From contig NZ_FQZF01000009.1 in assembly GCF_900141905.1 (NCBI RefSeq), positions 122,536-186,535 of the forward strand: a stretch of DNA of 64,000 nt. Reading direction: 5' to 3'. Within the stretch, counting starts at the first letter, position 1. Each line of letters starts with the position of its first letter. The position numbers were made by a program, and so were the translations under genes. Shown here in pieces: positions 56,102-64,000 of the stretch. The notes beneath the pieces were generated by a model. It saw only the letters and a list, made by a program, of their open reading frames with translations, made no database searches and was not told where the DNA came from. This DNA comes from Muricoccus roseus (GTDB lineage: Bacteria > Pseudomonadota > Alphaproteobacteria > Acetobacterales > Acetobacteraceae).

Positions 56102-58366
56102 ATGGACGAGGATTTCCGCAAAGCCGCGCTCGACTATCATCGCCTCCCGCGCCCGGGGAAGCTGTCGATCGAGCCCACCAAGCGTATGGCCACCCAGCGC
56201 GATCTCGGCCTGGCCTATTCACCCGGCGTGGCGGCGGCCTGCCTGGAGATCGCGGCCAATCCGGCCACCGCCTATGACCTCACGACGCGCGGCAACATGG
56301 TCGCGGTCATCACCAATGGCACGGCCGTCCTCGGGCTCGGCGCCATCGGGGCCCTCGCCTCGAAGCCGGTGATGGAGGGCAAGGCGGTCCTCTTCAAGAA
56401 GTTCGCGAACATCGATTCGATCGACATCGAGGTCGAGGAACGCGACCCCGAGAAGTTCGTCGAGGCGGTCGCGGTGCTGGAGCCCTCCTTCGGCGCCATC
56501 AACCTTGAGGACATCAAGGCCCCCGAGTGCTTCGAGATCGAGCGCGCGCTGCGTGCCCGGATGAAGATCCCGGTCTTCCATGACGACCAGCACGGCACGG
56601 CCATCATCGTGGCGGCGGCGGTGCGGAACGGGCTTCTGCTCCAGGGCAAGCCGATCGAGCAGGCGCGGATCGTCACCTCGGGCGCGGGCGCCGCGGCGCT
56701 GGCCTGCCTCGACCTGCTGGTCGCGATGGGCGCGCGGCGCGAGAACATCACGGTCTGCGACATCGAGGGCGTGGTCTATGAGGGCCGCGAGGTCCTGATG
56801 GACCCGTACAAGTCCCGCTACGCCCGCGCGACCAATGCCCGCAGCCTGGCCGATGCGCTGCCGGACGCCGACGTGTTCCTCGGCCTTTCGGCGCCGCGCG
56901 TGCTCAAGGCGGAATGGCTGCCCTCCATGGCGCCGAAGCCGCTGATCCTGGCGCTCGCGAATCCCGAGCCCGAGATCCTGCCGGAGGCCGTGCGCGCCGC
57001 GCGGCCGGATGCCATCGTCGCCACCGGCCGGTCGGACTATCCGAACCAGGTCAACAATGTCCTCTGCTTCCCCTTCATCTTCCGCGGCGCGCTCGATGCG
57101 GGCGCGACCACCATCAACGAGGAGATGAAGGTCGCGGCGGTGGAGGCCATCGCGCGGCTGGCGCGGGCGGAGGCGAGCGAGGTGGTGGTGGCTGCCTATG
57201 GCGGCCATGCCCCGATCTTCGGCGCCGAATACATCATCCCCAAGCCCTTCGATCCCCGGCTGATCCTGGAGATCGCGCCGGCCGTCGCGCGCGCGGCCAT
57301 GGATTCCGGCGTCGCCACCCGGCCCATCGAGGATTTCCCCGCCTACCGGCGGGAGCTGGAGCGCTTCGTCTTCCGCTCCGGCGACCTGATGCGCCCGGTC
57401 TTCGCCGCGGCCCGCAATGCCGGCCGACGCATCGCCTATGCGGAGGGCGAGGACGAGCGCACGCTTCGCGCGGTGCAGACCGTGCTGGACGAGGGCATCG
57501 CCGAGCCCGTGATCATCGGCCGGCGCGAGGTGATCGCCGAGAAGGTCCGCACCATGGGCCTACGGATGGATCTCGAGGGCAGCGTCACGGTGATGGACCC
57601 GTCCGCGGACGAGGAGGCCTTCGCCCCGCTTCTCTCCCTCTACCAGCGCAAGGTCGACCGGCGCGGCATCCCGCCCGATGCCGCCGCCCGCGCGCTCCGC
57701 ACCCGGCCCACCGTCGCTGCCACCCTTCTGCTCGAGACGGGCCGGGTGGATGCCGCCATCGTCGGCGGCACGGGCGAGTGGATGACCCATTGGCACCAGG
57801 CCTTCGACATCGTGGGCAAGCGCCCCGATGCCGGCCGCGTCTATGCCATGACCGGCGTCATCCTCCCGGCCGGCACGCTCTTCTTCGTGGACACGCACCT
57901 GCTGGTGGAGCCGGATGAGGAGCAGATCGCGGAGATGACGCTGCTCGCCTCCGAGCAGGTGCGCGCCTTCGGCGTGACGCCGCGCGTGGCCCTGCTCTCT
58001 CATTCCTCCTTCGGCGCCTCTGACGCGCCTTCCGCCCGGAAGATGCGGCACGCGCTGCGGCTCATCCGCGAGCGCGACCCCTCGCTGGAGGTGGATGGCG
58101 AGATGCATGCCGATGCGGCGCTGGAGCCCGCCATCCGCGACCGCGCGGTGATGGATGGGCGCCTCACCGGCTCGGCCAATCTTCTCGTCTTCCCCAACCT
58201 CGATTCCGCCAACATCGCCTACAACCTGCTGAAGGCGGCGGCGGACGGGCTGCAGCTCGGCCCCATGCTGCTCGGCATGAACAAGCCGGTGCATGTCATG
58301 GTGCCCAGCACCACGGCGCGGGGGATCGTGAACCTCTCGGCGATCGCGGCGGCGCAGCCGGCCTGA
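56102..58366 (+). CDS. maeB: NADP-dependent malic enzyme with phosphotransacetylase-like domain
   Basis: A 754-residue MaeB-type enzyme. Residues 1-420 are the malic enzyme part: LGLAYSPGVAAAC, LEDIKAPECFEIE, FHDDQHGTAI and the NADP site TSGAGAAALACLDLL. Residues about 430-754 are a phosphotransacetylase-like domain (VGGTGEWMTHW..., LSHSSFGAS, LVFPNLDSANIAYNLLKAAADG) that in relatives is regulatory and binds acetyl-CoA. It decarboxylates malate to pyruvate and makes NADPH. ATG 56102 starts the standard N-terminus. Confidence 0.96.
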   Translation: MDEDFRKAALDYHRLPRPGKLSIEPTKRMATQRDLGLAYSPGVAAACLEIAANPATAYDLTTRGNMVAVITNGTAVLGLGAIGALASKPVMEGKAVLFKKFANIDSIDIEVEERDPEKFVEAVAVLEPSFGAINLEDIKAPECFEIERALRARMKIPVFHDDQHGTAIIVAAAVRNGLLLQGKPIEQARIVTSGAGAAALACLDLLVAMGARRENITVCDIEGVVYEGREVLMDPYKSRYARATNARSLADALPDADVFLGLSAPRVLKAEWLPSMAPKPLILALANPEPEILPEAVRAARPDAIVATGRSDYPNQVNNVLCFPFIFRGALDAGATTINEEMKVAAVEAIARLARAEASEVVVAAYGGHAPIFGAEYIIPKPFDPRLILEIAPAVARAAMDSGVATRPIEDFPAYRRELERFVFRSGDLMRPVFAAARNAGRRIAYAEGEDERTLRAVQTVLDEGIAEPVIIGRREVIAEKVRTMGLRMDLEGSVTVMDPSADEEAFAPLLSLYQRKVDRRGIPPDAAARALRTRPTVAATLLLETGRVDAAIVGGTGEWMTHWHQAFDIVGKRPDAGRVYAMTGVILPAGTLFFVDTHLLVEPDEEQIAEMTLLASEQVRAFGVTPRVALLSHSSFGASDAPSARKMRHALRLIRERDPSLEVDGEMHADAALEPAIRDRAVMDGRLTGSANLLVFPNLDSANIAYNLLKAAADGLQLGPMLLGMNKPVHVMVPSTTARGIVNLSAIAAAQPA

Positions 58367-58377
58367 CGGCCGCGCCC

Positions 58378-60048
58378 CTACCGGGCCGGGGGCGTCGCCC
58401 GGGCGGTGATGCCGAGGCTGCGCACGGCCTGCTCCGGCGGGCGGCTACCCAGGGTCATGAATTCGAGCATCGGCACGGGCTTGGCCGGCCGCATCGCGAT
58501 CTCGATCGTGCCGAGGTCGCGCGCGAAGGCGGCCAGGGCGTCGCGGAGCCCACGGATCTCCGCCGGCTCCTTGCCGGCCTGCGTGCCCGGCACGGGCGTG
58601 CGCTGCACCAACTGGGCATAGCGGTCGCGCAGCTGCCGCTCCGGCACCCGCTCCCGCGCCGCCTGCTGGGCCAGCAGGGCCCGGAGCAGCCCCTCCTCCG
58701 TGTAGCGCAGGGTCATGGAGGCCAGGGACCAGTTCCCGACCACCGCGAGCGGATCGTCCTTCGCGATGGAGGGGCGACCGGGCTCCGGGATCTGGATGCC
58801 CCGGAGGTCCATGGTGACGCCGAGGCTTCCCATGCCCTCGGCCTGGAGGGTGAAGGGGTCGCTCACGAGCCGCCCCTCGCCCCGCAGCATCCGCGTATCC
58901 ACCCCGAGGCGGGCCAGCACGCGCTTGAAGCCGAGCCGGTCGAGCCAGCTGCCGCCGTATTCGGCGGGCATGTCCAGGGCGATGCCCTCCACGGCGAGCG
59001 AGCCGAGCTCCGCGCCCGGCGCGGCCGCGTCCCAGCTGTTGCGGGCGCGGACGGCGCCGATCCGCAGCAGCGGCCGGCCGGCGGTGAAGACGGCCAGCCC
59101 CTCCAGCGAGGCCGTCTGCTCCTGCCCCTGCACTGATTGGGGCGGGTTCAGGTCGTGGGTGACGGCATAGGCCGTGTCCCGCCCCGCGATGCCGGCAATC
59201 CCCGCGCGGCCGAGCTCCGCCACGAAGGGGCCGCTCTCCGGCGTCTCGCCCTCCACCGAGAACCCTTCGGCGGCCAGGGTGGTGAGCCGGCCGGGGCCCC
59301 AGCCATCCAGCTGCATCCGGCCGAGGCGCATGGACATGCGGTGCTTTTCCGAACCCATCTCCGCCCCTTCGATCAGGGCGCTGTCGGCGGCCAGGGCCCA
59401 GGGATCGGCTTCGGCGCCGATGCGCGGCACCACCGCCCCCGCCAGCCGCGCGCGGCCGAGGCGCAGGCGCGTCTCGCCCTCGCGCCGGTCGGTGAAGCGG
59501 AAGCCCTCCAGCACCGCCTCGCGCACGGTGCCGGGGGCGTAGCCAGCCAGGCTCAGCCGGCCCAGCTCCGCATCGCCGCGGCCTGGCGCCTCCACGCGGA
59601 TGCCCTCGGCCACCGCCTCCTCCACCGCGGCTTCGGCCCAGTTCACGGCGGGGCCGGCGCCGGTGGCGGGGAGCACCAGCCCGGCCAGGGTGACCCGCCC
59701 GGCGGTCATGACCATCGGGCCGGGCTGGTCCGGGCGCTTGGTCCCCTCCAGCCGCAGGTCGCTCAGCACGGCGCGGCCGACACGGTCGCCCGCCAGCCCA
59801 TCCAGCACCACCTGGGCGGCCGTCATGCGCTCGGCGCCCTGCCGCACCGTCACCCCGTCCAGCCGCGCCGTTCCGGTCACCGGATCGACGCTGCGGCTGC
59901 GCCATTCGACCGTGCCGTTCGGCCCCAGCCCGGTCCGCAGCCTTTCGATGGCGGCATCGAGCTGCCGCTCCGCCTCGGCCTGGGCATACGCGCCGAGCGC
60001 CACGGGAAGGACGAAGCAGCCCGCGAGGAGCAGGTGGCGTCGGCGCAT
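58378..60048 (-). CDS. Large exported protein of unknown function
   Basis: A 556-residue protein. Signal peptide RRRHLLLAGCFVLPVALGAYAQA. The mature part repeats a pattern of short beta-like segments (LDGVTVRQG, LSDLRLEG, VTLAGLVLP, LGRLSLAGYAPG, LGRMQLDGWGPG), which resembles the layered repeats of AsmA- or YdgA/DUF945-like periplasmic proteins. The last 150 residues are more helical and include two short charged helices. ATG 60048 has AAGGGAG at good spacing; ATG 60057 is too close to it. No family is firmly recognised. It converges with maeB, 11 bases apart. Confidence 0.7.
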   Translation of the reverse strand: MRRRHLLLAGCFVLPVALGAYAQAEAERQLDAAIERLRTGLGPNGTVEWRSRSVDPVTGTARLDGVTVRQGAERMTAAQVVLDGLAGDRVGRAVLSDLRLEGTKRPDQPGPMVMTAGRVTLAGLVLPATGAGPAVNWAEAAVEEAVAEGIRVEAPGRGDAELGRLSLAGYAPGTVREAVLEGFRFTDRREGETRLRLGRARLAGAVVPRIGAEADPWALAADSALIEGAEMGSEKHRMSMRLGRMQLDGWGPGRLTTLAAEGFSVEGETPESGPFVAELGRAGIAGIAGRDTAYAVTHDLNPPQSVQGQEQTASLEGLAVFTAGRPLLRIGAVRARNSWDAAAPGAELGSLAVEGIALDMPAEYGGSWLDRLGFKRVLARLGVDTRMLRGEGRLVSDPFTLQAEGMGSLGVTMDLRGIQIPEPGRPSIAKDDPLAVVGNWSLASMTLRYTEEGLLRALLAQQAARERVPERQLRDRYAQLVQRTPVPGTQAGKEPAEIRGLRDALAAFARDLGTIEIAMRPAKPVPMLEFMTLGSRPPEQAVRSLGITARATPPAR

Positions 60049-60146
60049 GTCCGGCATCTCCCTTTTATGGCGAGGAAGCTAGGAGAGACACGGGCCCGGC
60101 GCCACCCGCCGTTCCGCGAGCGGCTCCGCCACCCCATAATGATGCC

Positions 60147-60836
60147 ATGGCCCAGCCGCCGGTTCCCGCCCCGTCCCGCAACGCCGTCGCTGCTTTCCTG
60201 CAGCGCGCCGCCTCCGTCCCCGCCTTGCGCGCGGCCTCCTCGCCCGCGCGGCTCCTCTTTGCCGTGGATGCGACGGCCAGCCGGCAGCCGACCTGGGACC
60301 GCGCCTGCCATGTGCAGGCCGAGATGTTCGCCGGCGCCGCCGGCGGGCTGGCCGTCAGCCTCGCCTTCTACCGGGGCCATGGCGAGTTCCGCGCAACGCC
60401 CTTCCTCGGCGATGCGCGGGCGCTGGCCGCCGAGATGACGGGCGTCTCCTGCCGGGGCGGGCACACGCAGATCCTCCGGCTCCTCCGCCATGCCGAGGCC
60501 GAGGCGGGGCGGGCGCGGCTGCATGCGCTGGTCTTCGTGGGCGATGCGGTGGAGGAGGAGGCGGCACCGATCCTGGCAGCCGCCTCCCGGCTGGGGGCGC
60601 GTGGCACGCCCGCCTTCGTGTTCCAGGAAGGGGACGACCCGCTGGCCACCCCCGTGCTGCGCGGCATAGCCCGGCAGTCCGGCGGCGCCTGGGCGCCCTT
60701 CGACCATCGCAGCCCCGGGACGCTGGCCGCGCTGCTGCGCGGTGCCTCCGCCTTCGCGACGGGCGGGCGGGAGGCGCTGGCCCGGCTGCCCGGCTCGGCC
60801 GGGTTGCTGGCGCAGCTTCCGGCGCCGCGTTCATGA
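60147..60836 (+). CDS. VWA-like domain protein
   Basis: A 229-residue protein. Residues 33-200 look like a von Willebrand A-type Rossmann fold: LLFAVDATASRQPTW matches the MIDAS start (D-x-T-x-S in place of DxSxS), then LAVSLAFYRG, and HALVFVGDAVEE with a later GGTPAFVFQEG-like strand. No signal peptide. It overlaps the following J-domain gene (ATGA at 60833-60836), so the two probably act together. The client is unknown. Confidence 0.75.
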   Translation: MAQPPVPAPSRNAVAAFLQRAASVPALRAASSPARLLFAVDATASRQPTWDRACHVQAEMFAGAAGGLAVSLAFYRGHGEFRATPFLGDARALAAEMTGVSCRGGHTQILRLLRHAEAEAGRARLHALVFVGDAVEEEAAPILAAASRLGARGTPAFVFQEGDDPLATPVLRGIARQSGGAWAPFDHRSPGTLAALLRGASAFATGGREALARLPGSAGLLAQLPAPRS

Positions 60837-61549
60837 TCCCGGTCGCCGCGGGCGCGGCGCTGCTCGCCTTTGTGCTCCTGGGCTTGCGCGCCTTCAGCAC
60901 GGCGAGCCCGACCCAGGTGAAATGGGCCCTGGCCGGCATACTGGCCGGGCTGGGCCTCATGCTGGCCGCCGTCCTGCTCCTGACCGGGCGCGCGGGGCAG
61001 GTGTTCTGGGCGCTGGCGCTGTTCGGCCCGGTTCTCTGGCGGTGGTGGAAGTCCCGCCTTCCTCCTGCCCCGCTCGGACCGGCCCCGGCCGATGCCGTGG
61101 AAACGGCGATGCTCACCATGCGCCTCGATCCCGCCGCGGGCACTCTCTCCGGCCGCATCAGGGGGGGCCGGCAGGCCGGGCGCGACCTTGCCGATCTGAC
61201 CCCTGCCGAGCTGCGCGGGCTGCTGGCGGAGGCCGCGTCGGATGACCCGGAGAGCGTGCCCCTGCTGGAGGCCTGGCTGGACCGCGCCCATCCGGGCTGG
61301 CGCGGCGATGCCGCCTGGGGGGCCGCCACGGGTGGCCGGGGCGGCGGCCGCCCGGATGCGAATCCCCTGCCCGACCGTGTCGAGGCGCTGGCGATCCTGG
61401 GGCTGGAGGAGGGCGCCAGCGAGGCCGAGATCCGCGCCGCTCACGCGCGCTTGATGAGGAGCGCCCATCCCGACGCGGGAGGCTCCGACTGGCTCGCCGC
61501 GCGCCTGAACGCAGCCCGGGATGCCCTTCTGCCGCGATCCGGGCGCTGA
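60833..61549 (+). CDS. Membrane protein with C-terminal J domain
   Basis: A 238-residue protein with two or three membrane helices (about 2-20, 32-51, 56-70), a soluble linker and a C-terminal J-like domain (182-238) with an intact HPD motif at 212-214 (RSAHPDAGG). The layout is like DjlA or Tim14-type co-chaperones, which recruit DnaK to the membrane. The J domain is short and ends soon after helix III. It is coupled with the VWA gene. Confidence 0.85.
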   Translation: MIPVAAGAALLAFVLLGLRAFSTASPTQVKWALAGILAGLGLMLAAVLLLTGRAGQVFWALALFGPVLWRWWKSRLPPAPLGPAPADAVETAMLTMRLDPAAGTLSGRIRGGRQAGRDLADLTPAELRGLLAEAASDDPESVPLLEAWLDRAHPGWRGDAAWGAATGGRGGGRPDANPLPDRVEALAILGLEEGASEAEIRAAHARLMRSAHPDAGGSDWLAARLNAARDALLPRSGR

Positions 61550-61700
61550 AACGGCAGAGGAATACCCGTCTCTTTCCGCGCGCGGCCTGCCGGTGCGGTC
61601 CCGCAAGCGGCACGGCGAGGCCATGGCCCGGCCACATTCCCAAGTTCCAACAGCCATGGCACATCTGCCGCTGAACACGATGACAGGGGAATCGCCTCCC

Positions 61701-62573
61701 GTGCCGAAGCCGTTGAAGAAGGCCGTCCTGCCCGTTGCGGGCCTGGGCACCCGTTTCCTTCCCGCCACCAAGGCGCTGGCTAAGGAAATGCTGCCCGTGG
61801 TGGACAAGCCGCTGATCCAGTACGCGGTCGAGGAGGCACGCGATGCGGGGATCGAGCAGTTCTGCTTCATCACCGGCCGCGGCAAGACCGCGATCGTCGA
61901 GCATTTCGACGTGGCCTATGAGCTGGAGCGTACGCTGAAGGAGCGCGCCAAGGACCAGATCCTGGCCGACCTGCGCGCGAGCGCGGTGGAGCCCGGCTCC
62001 ATCACCACCGTGCGCCAGCAGGTGCCGATGGGCCTGGGCCACGCCATCTGGTGCGCCCGCACCTTCATCGGCGACGACCCCTTCGCCATCCTGCTGCCGG
62101 ACGACCTGATGCAGTGCGAGGTCTCCTGCACGAAGCAGCTCGCCGATGCCTATCAGGAGACCGGGGGCAACGTCGTCGCCATCGAGGAGGTGCCGATGGA
62201 GCGCGTCAACAAGTATGGCGTGCTGGACGTGCTGGAGGACAAGGGCAGGCTCGTCTCGGTGAAGGGGCTGGTCGAGAAGCCGAAGATCGAGGATGCGCCT
62301 TCGAACCTCACCATCATCGGCCGCTACGTGCTGATGCCCGAGGTGGTCGATTACCTCTCCCTCATGGAGACCGGTGCGGGCGGCGAGGTGCAGCTGACCG
62401 ACGCAATGGCCAAGCTCATCGGCAAGCAGCCCTTCCACGGGCTGCGCTATGAGGGCCGGCGCTTCGATTGCGGCGACAAGGCCGGCTTCCTCGAGGCGCA
62501 GATCGCCTTCGCGCTGAAGCGGCCGGATCTGGCCGCGGCCGTGCGCGCCTTCCTGCCGCAATATATGAGCTGA
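61701..62573 (+). CDS. galU: UTP-glucose-1-phosphate uridylyltransferase
   Basis: A 290-residue nucleotidyltransferase making UDP-glucose. Signature KKAVLPVAGLGTRFLPATKALAKEMLPVVDKPLIQYAVEEA, DDPFAILLPDDLM, EKPKIEDAPSNLTIIGRYVL and the RRFDCGDKAGFLEA ending. The start is uncertain: GTG 61701 (AGGGGA ten bases upstream) gives the usual short N-terminus, while ATG 61680 would add seven residues without a ribosome site. It is followed by UDP-glucose dehydrogenase, which uses its product. Confidence 0.94.
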   Translation: MPKPLKKAVLPVAGLGTRFLPATKALAKEMLPVVDKPLIQYAVEEARDAGIEQFCFITGRGKTAIVEHFDVAYELERTLKERAKDQILADLRASAVEPGSITTVRQQVPMGLGHAIWCARTFIGDDPFAILLPDDLMQCEVSCTKQLADAYQETGGNVVAIEEVPMERVNKYGVLDVLEDKGRLVSVKGLVEKPKIEDAPSNLTIIGRYVLMPEVVDYLSLMETGAGGEVQLTDAMAKLIGKQPFHGLRYEGRRFDCGDKAGFLEAQIAFALKRPDLAAAVRAFLPQYMS

Positions 62574-62682
62574 GCGCCGGCCCGCCCGGCGCCCGGGATG
62601 GCCGCATATCGACCTGGCCCCGCCGTGGCGATAAGGAAGGTGGAGATCCTCTGCGCCTGCGGGGGGTGAGCCAGGGGGTTGC

Positions 62683-63987
62683 ATGCGCGTCGCGATGATC
62701 GGGGCCGGCTATGTCGGGCTGGTGTCTGGTGCCTGCTTTGCCGAGTTCGGCGTGGATGTCTGCGTGGTGGACACGGAGGTGTCGAAGGTCGAGGCGCTGC
62801 GGGCGGGTCGGATTCCGATCTACGAGCCCGGGCTGGACAAGCTGGTCTCCGAGAACGTGCGGGACGGGCGGCTGTCCTTCACGACGGACCTGTCCGAGGC
62901 GATGGAGGGTGCGGATGCGGTGTTCCTGGCCGTCGGCACGCCGTCGCGCCGCGGCGATGGGCATGCGGATCTGAGCTATGTGTTCGCCGCCGCCGAGCAG
63001 GTGGCGCGGGCGGCCAAGGGGCCGCTGGTGCTGGTGACCAAGAGCACGGTGCCGGTGGGCACGGGGCGGCAGATCCAGGAGTTGATCGCGCGGGTGCGGC
63101 CGGATGCCGAGATCGAGGTGGCGTCCAACCCGGAATTCCTGCGCGAGGGCAATGCGATCGGCGACTTCATGCGGCCGGACCGGGTGGTGATCGGGGCGGA
63201 GAGCGACCGGGCGTTTCAGGTGCTGCGGCGGCTGTACCGGCCGCTCTACCTGATCGAGACGCCGATCGTGCAGACGGGGATCGAGACGGCGGAGCTGATC
63301 AAATACGCGGCCAATGCCTTCCTCGCGGTCAAGATCACCTTCATCAACCAGATGGCCGACCTGTGCGAGAAGGCCGGGGCGGATGTGCATGACGTCGCCC
63401 GCGGCATGGGGCTGGACGGGCGCATCGGGCGCAAGTTCCTGCATGCCGGGCCGGGCTATGGCGGCTCCTGCTTTCCCAAGGACACGCTGGCCCTGGCCCG
63501 CACCGCCCAGGAGCTCGGGGCGCCGGCCACCATCGTCGAGCAGACCATCGCGGCCAACGAGGCGCGGAAAGAGGCGATGGCGGAGCGGGTGATCGCGGCC
63601 ATGGGCGGCTCGGTGGCGGGCAAGACGATCGCGGTGCTCGGCCTGACCTTCAAGCCCGAGACGGACGACATGCGCGACGCGCCCTCCCTCGTCGTCGTGC
63701 CCAAGCTGGCCCAGGCCGGGGCTATCATCCGCGCCTACGACCCCCAGCCCTCCCATGCGCGCCAGCTCATGCCGGCCGCCACGCATTTCGCCGAAAGCGC
63801 GCTCGATGCCGCGGACGGCGCCGATGCCCTCGTGCTGCTGACCGAGTGGAACGAGTTCCGCGCCCTCTCGCCCGAGCGGCTCAAAGCCACCATGGCCGGC
63901 AACACCGTCCTCGACCTCCGCAACGCCTGGGACCCACAGGCCTTCCGTGAGGCCGGATTCCAGTACCAATCCATCGGCCGCCCCTGA
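62683..63987 (+). CDS. ugd: UDP-glucose 6-dehydrogenase
   Basis: A 434-residue enzyme converting UDP-glucose to UDP-glucuronate. NAD site MRVAMIGAGYVGLVSGACFAEFG, the central KSTVPVGTG and EFLREGNAI, the catalytic cysteine in GYGGSCFPKD, and the C-terminal LGLTFKPETDDMRDAPS are all present. The start has AGGGGG upstream. With galU it supplies a precursor for exopolysaccharide or glycolipid. The window ends 13 bases after its stop. Confidence 0.96.
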   Translation: MRVAMIGAGYVGLVSGACFAEFGVDVCVVDTEVSKVEALRAGRIPIYEPGLDKLVSENVRDGRLSFTTDLSEAMEGADAVFLAVGTPSRRGDGHADLSYVFAAAEQVARAAKGPLVLVTKSTVPVGTGRQIQELIARVRPDAEIEVASNPEFLREGNAIGDFMRPDRVVIGAESDRAFQVLRRLYRPLYLIETPIVQTGIETAELIKYAANAFLAVKITFINQMADLCEKAGADVHDVARGMGLDGRIGRKFLHAGPGYGGSCFPKDTLALARTAQELGAPATIVEQTIAANEARKEAMAERVIAAMGGSVAGKTIAVLGLTFKPETDDMRDAPSLVVVPKLAQAGAIIRAYDPQPSHARQLMPAATHFAESALDAADGADALVLLTEWNEFRALSPERLKATMAGNTVLDLRNAWDPQAFREAGFQYQSIGRP

Positions 63988-64000
63988 GCGGCCCTGCGCC

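Overview
The window is very GC-rich (about 70 percent by eye) and densely packed on both strands, with many ATGA, GTGA and TGATG gene overlaps. The gene content points to an alphaproteobacterium of the Acetobacteraceae, Roseomonas-like. Pointers are orphan Bug/TctC-type tripartite-tricarboxylate binding proteins, an ATP12-type F1 assembly factor, an HWE histidine kinase, a MaeB malic enzyme with a phosphotransacetylase domain, and many ABC importers for amino acids, peptides and polyamine-like solutes. That placement is inferred from gene families; no rRNA is present to confirm it. I see no IS element, prophage, integrase or CRISPR array.

Layout. 1-1748: end of a flavin monooxygenase-like gene followed by an overlapping pair of AhpD/CMD-fold proteins. 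1745-6016: small lipoprotein, two orphan TTT binding proteins, an opine-dehydrogenase-like protein and a 100-residue unknown. 6077-9157: polar amino-acid ABC importer, divergent from 9344-17053, a histidine-utilisation (hut) operon (2OG-Fe oxygenase, hutC, hutU, hutH, hutI, peptide-type binding protein). 17160-18776: fdhD and a UPF0173 hydrolase. 19046-26991: an IclR-headed operon (two unrecognised proteins, a dipeptidase-like protein and a complete PotABCD-like importer). 27200-32630: a dipeptide-type ABC operon. 33056-37672: a GntR-linked PotABCD-like importer, divergent from 37796-43172, which encodes a hydroxyproline epimerase, a D-amino-acid oxidase-like flavoprotein, a gamma-glutamyltransferase-like protein and an amidohydrolase. 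43326-64000: mainly signalling and housekeeping genes (GGDEF-EAL protein, YnfA, ATP12, acylphosphatase, old yellow enzyme, HWE kinase plus receiver, MtgA, DEAD-box helicase, class III aminotransferase, LipB, tRNA-Leu, MaeB, VWA and J-domain proteins, GalU, UDP-glucose dehydrogenase).

The most striking structure is not a gene. Five copies of a 230-250 bp intergenic element (about 2103, 18795, 32790, 46664 and 53142) share a series of hairpins. Stem sequences differ between copies but stay paired, so the arms covary. Every copy has the same polarity: its leading hairpin, usually with a GGAA loop, starts 17-34 nt after a stop codon on the same strand. This looks like an RNA-acting 3'-end element, and I do not recognise it as a described family. 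The second candidate system is the IclR operon with two unrecognised proteins; the third is the hydroxyproline/gamma-glutamyl cluster. All functional statements are homology judgements made by reading; no search was run.
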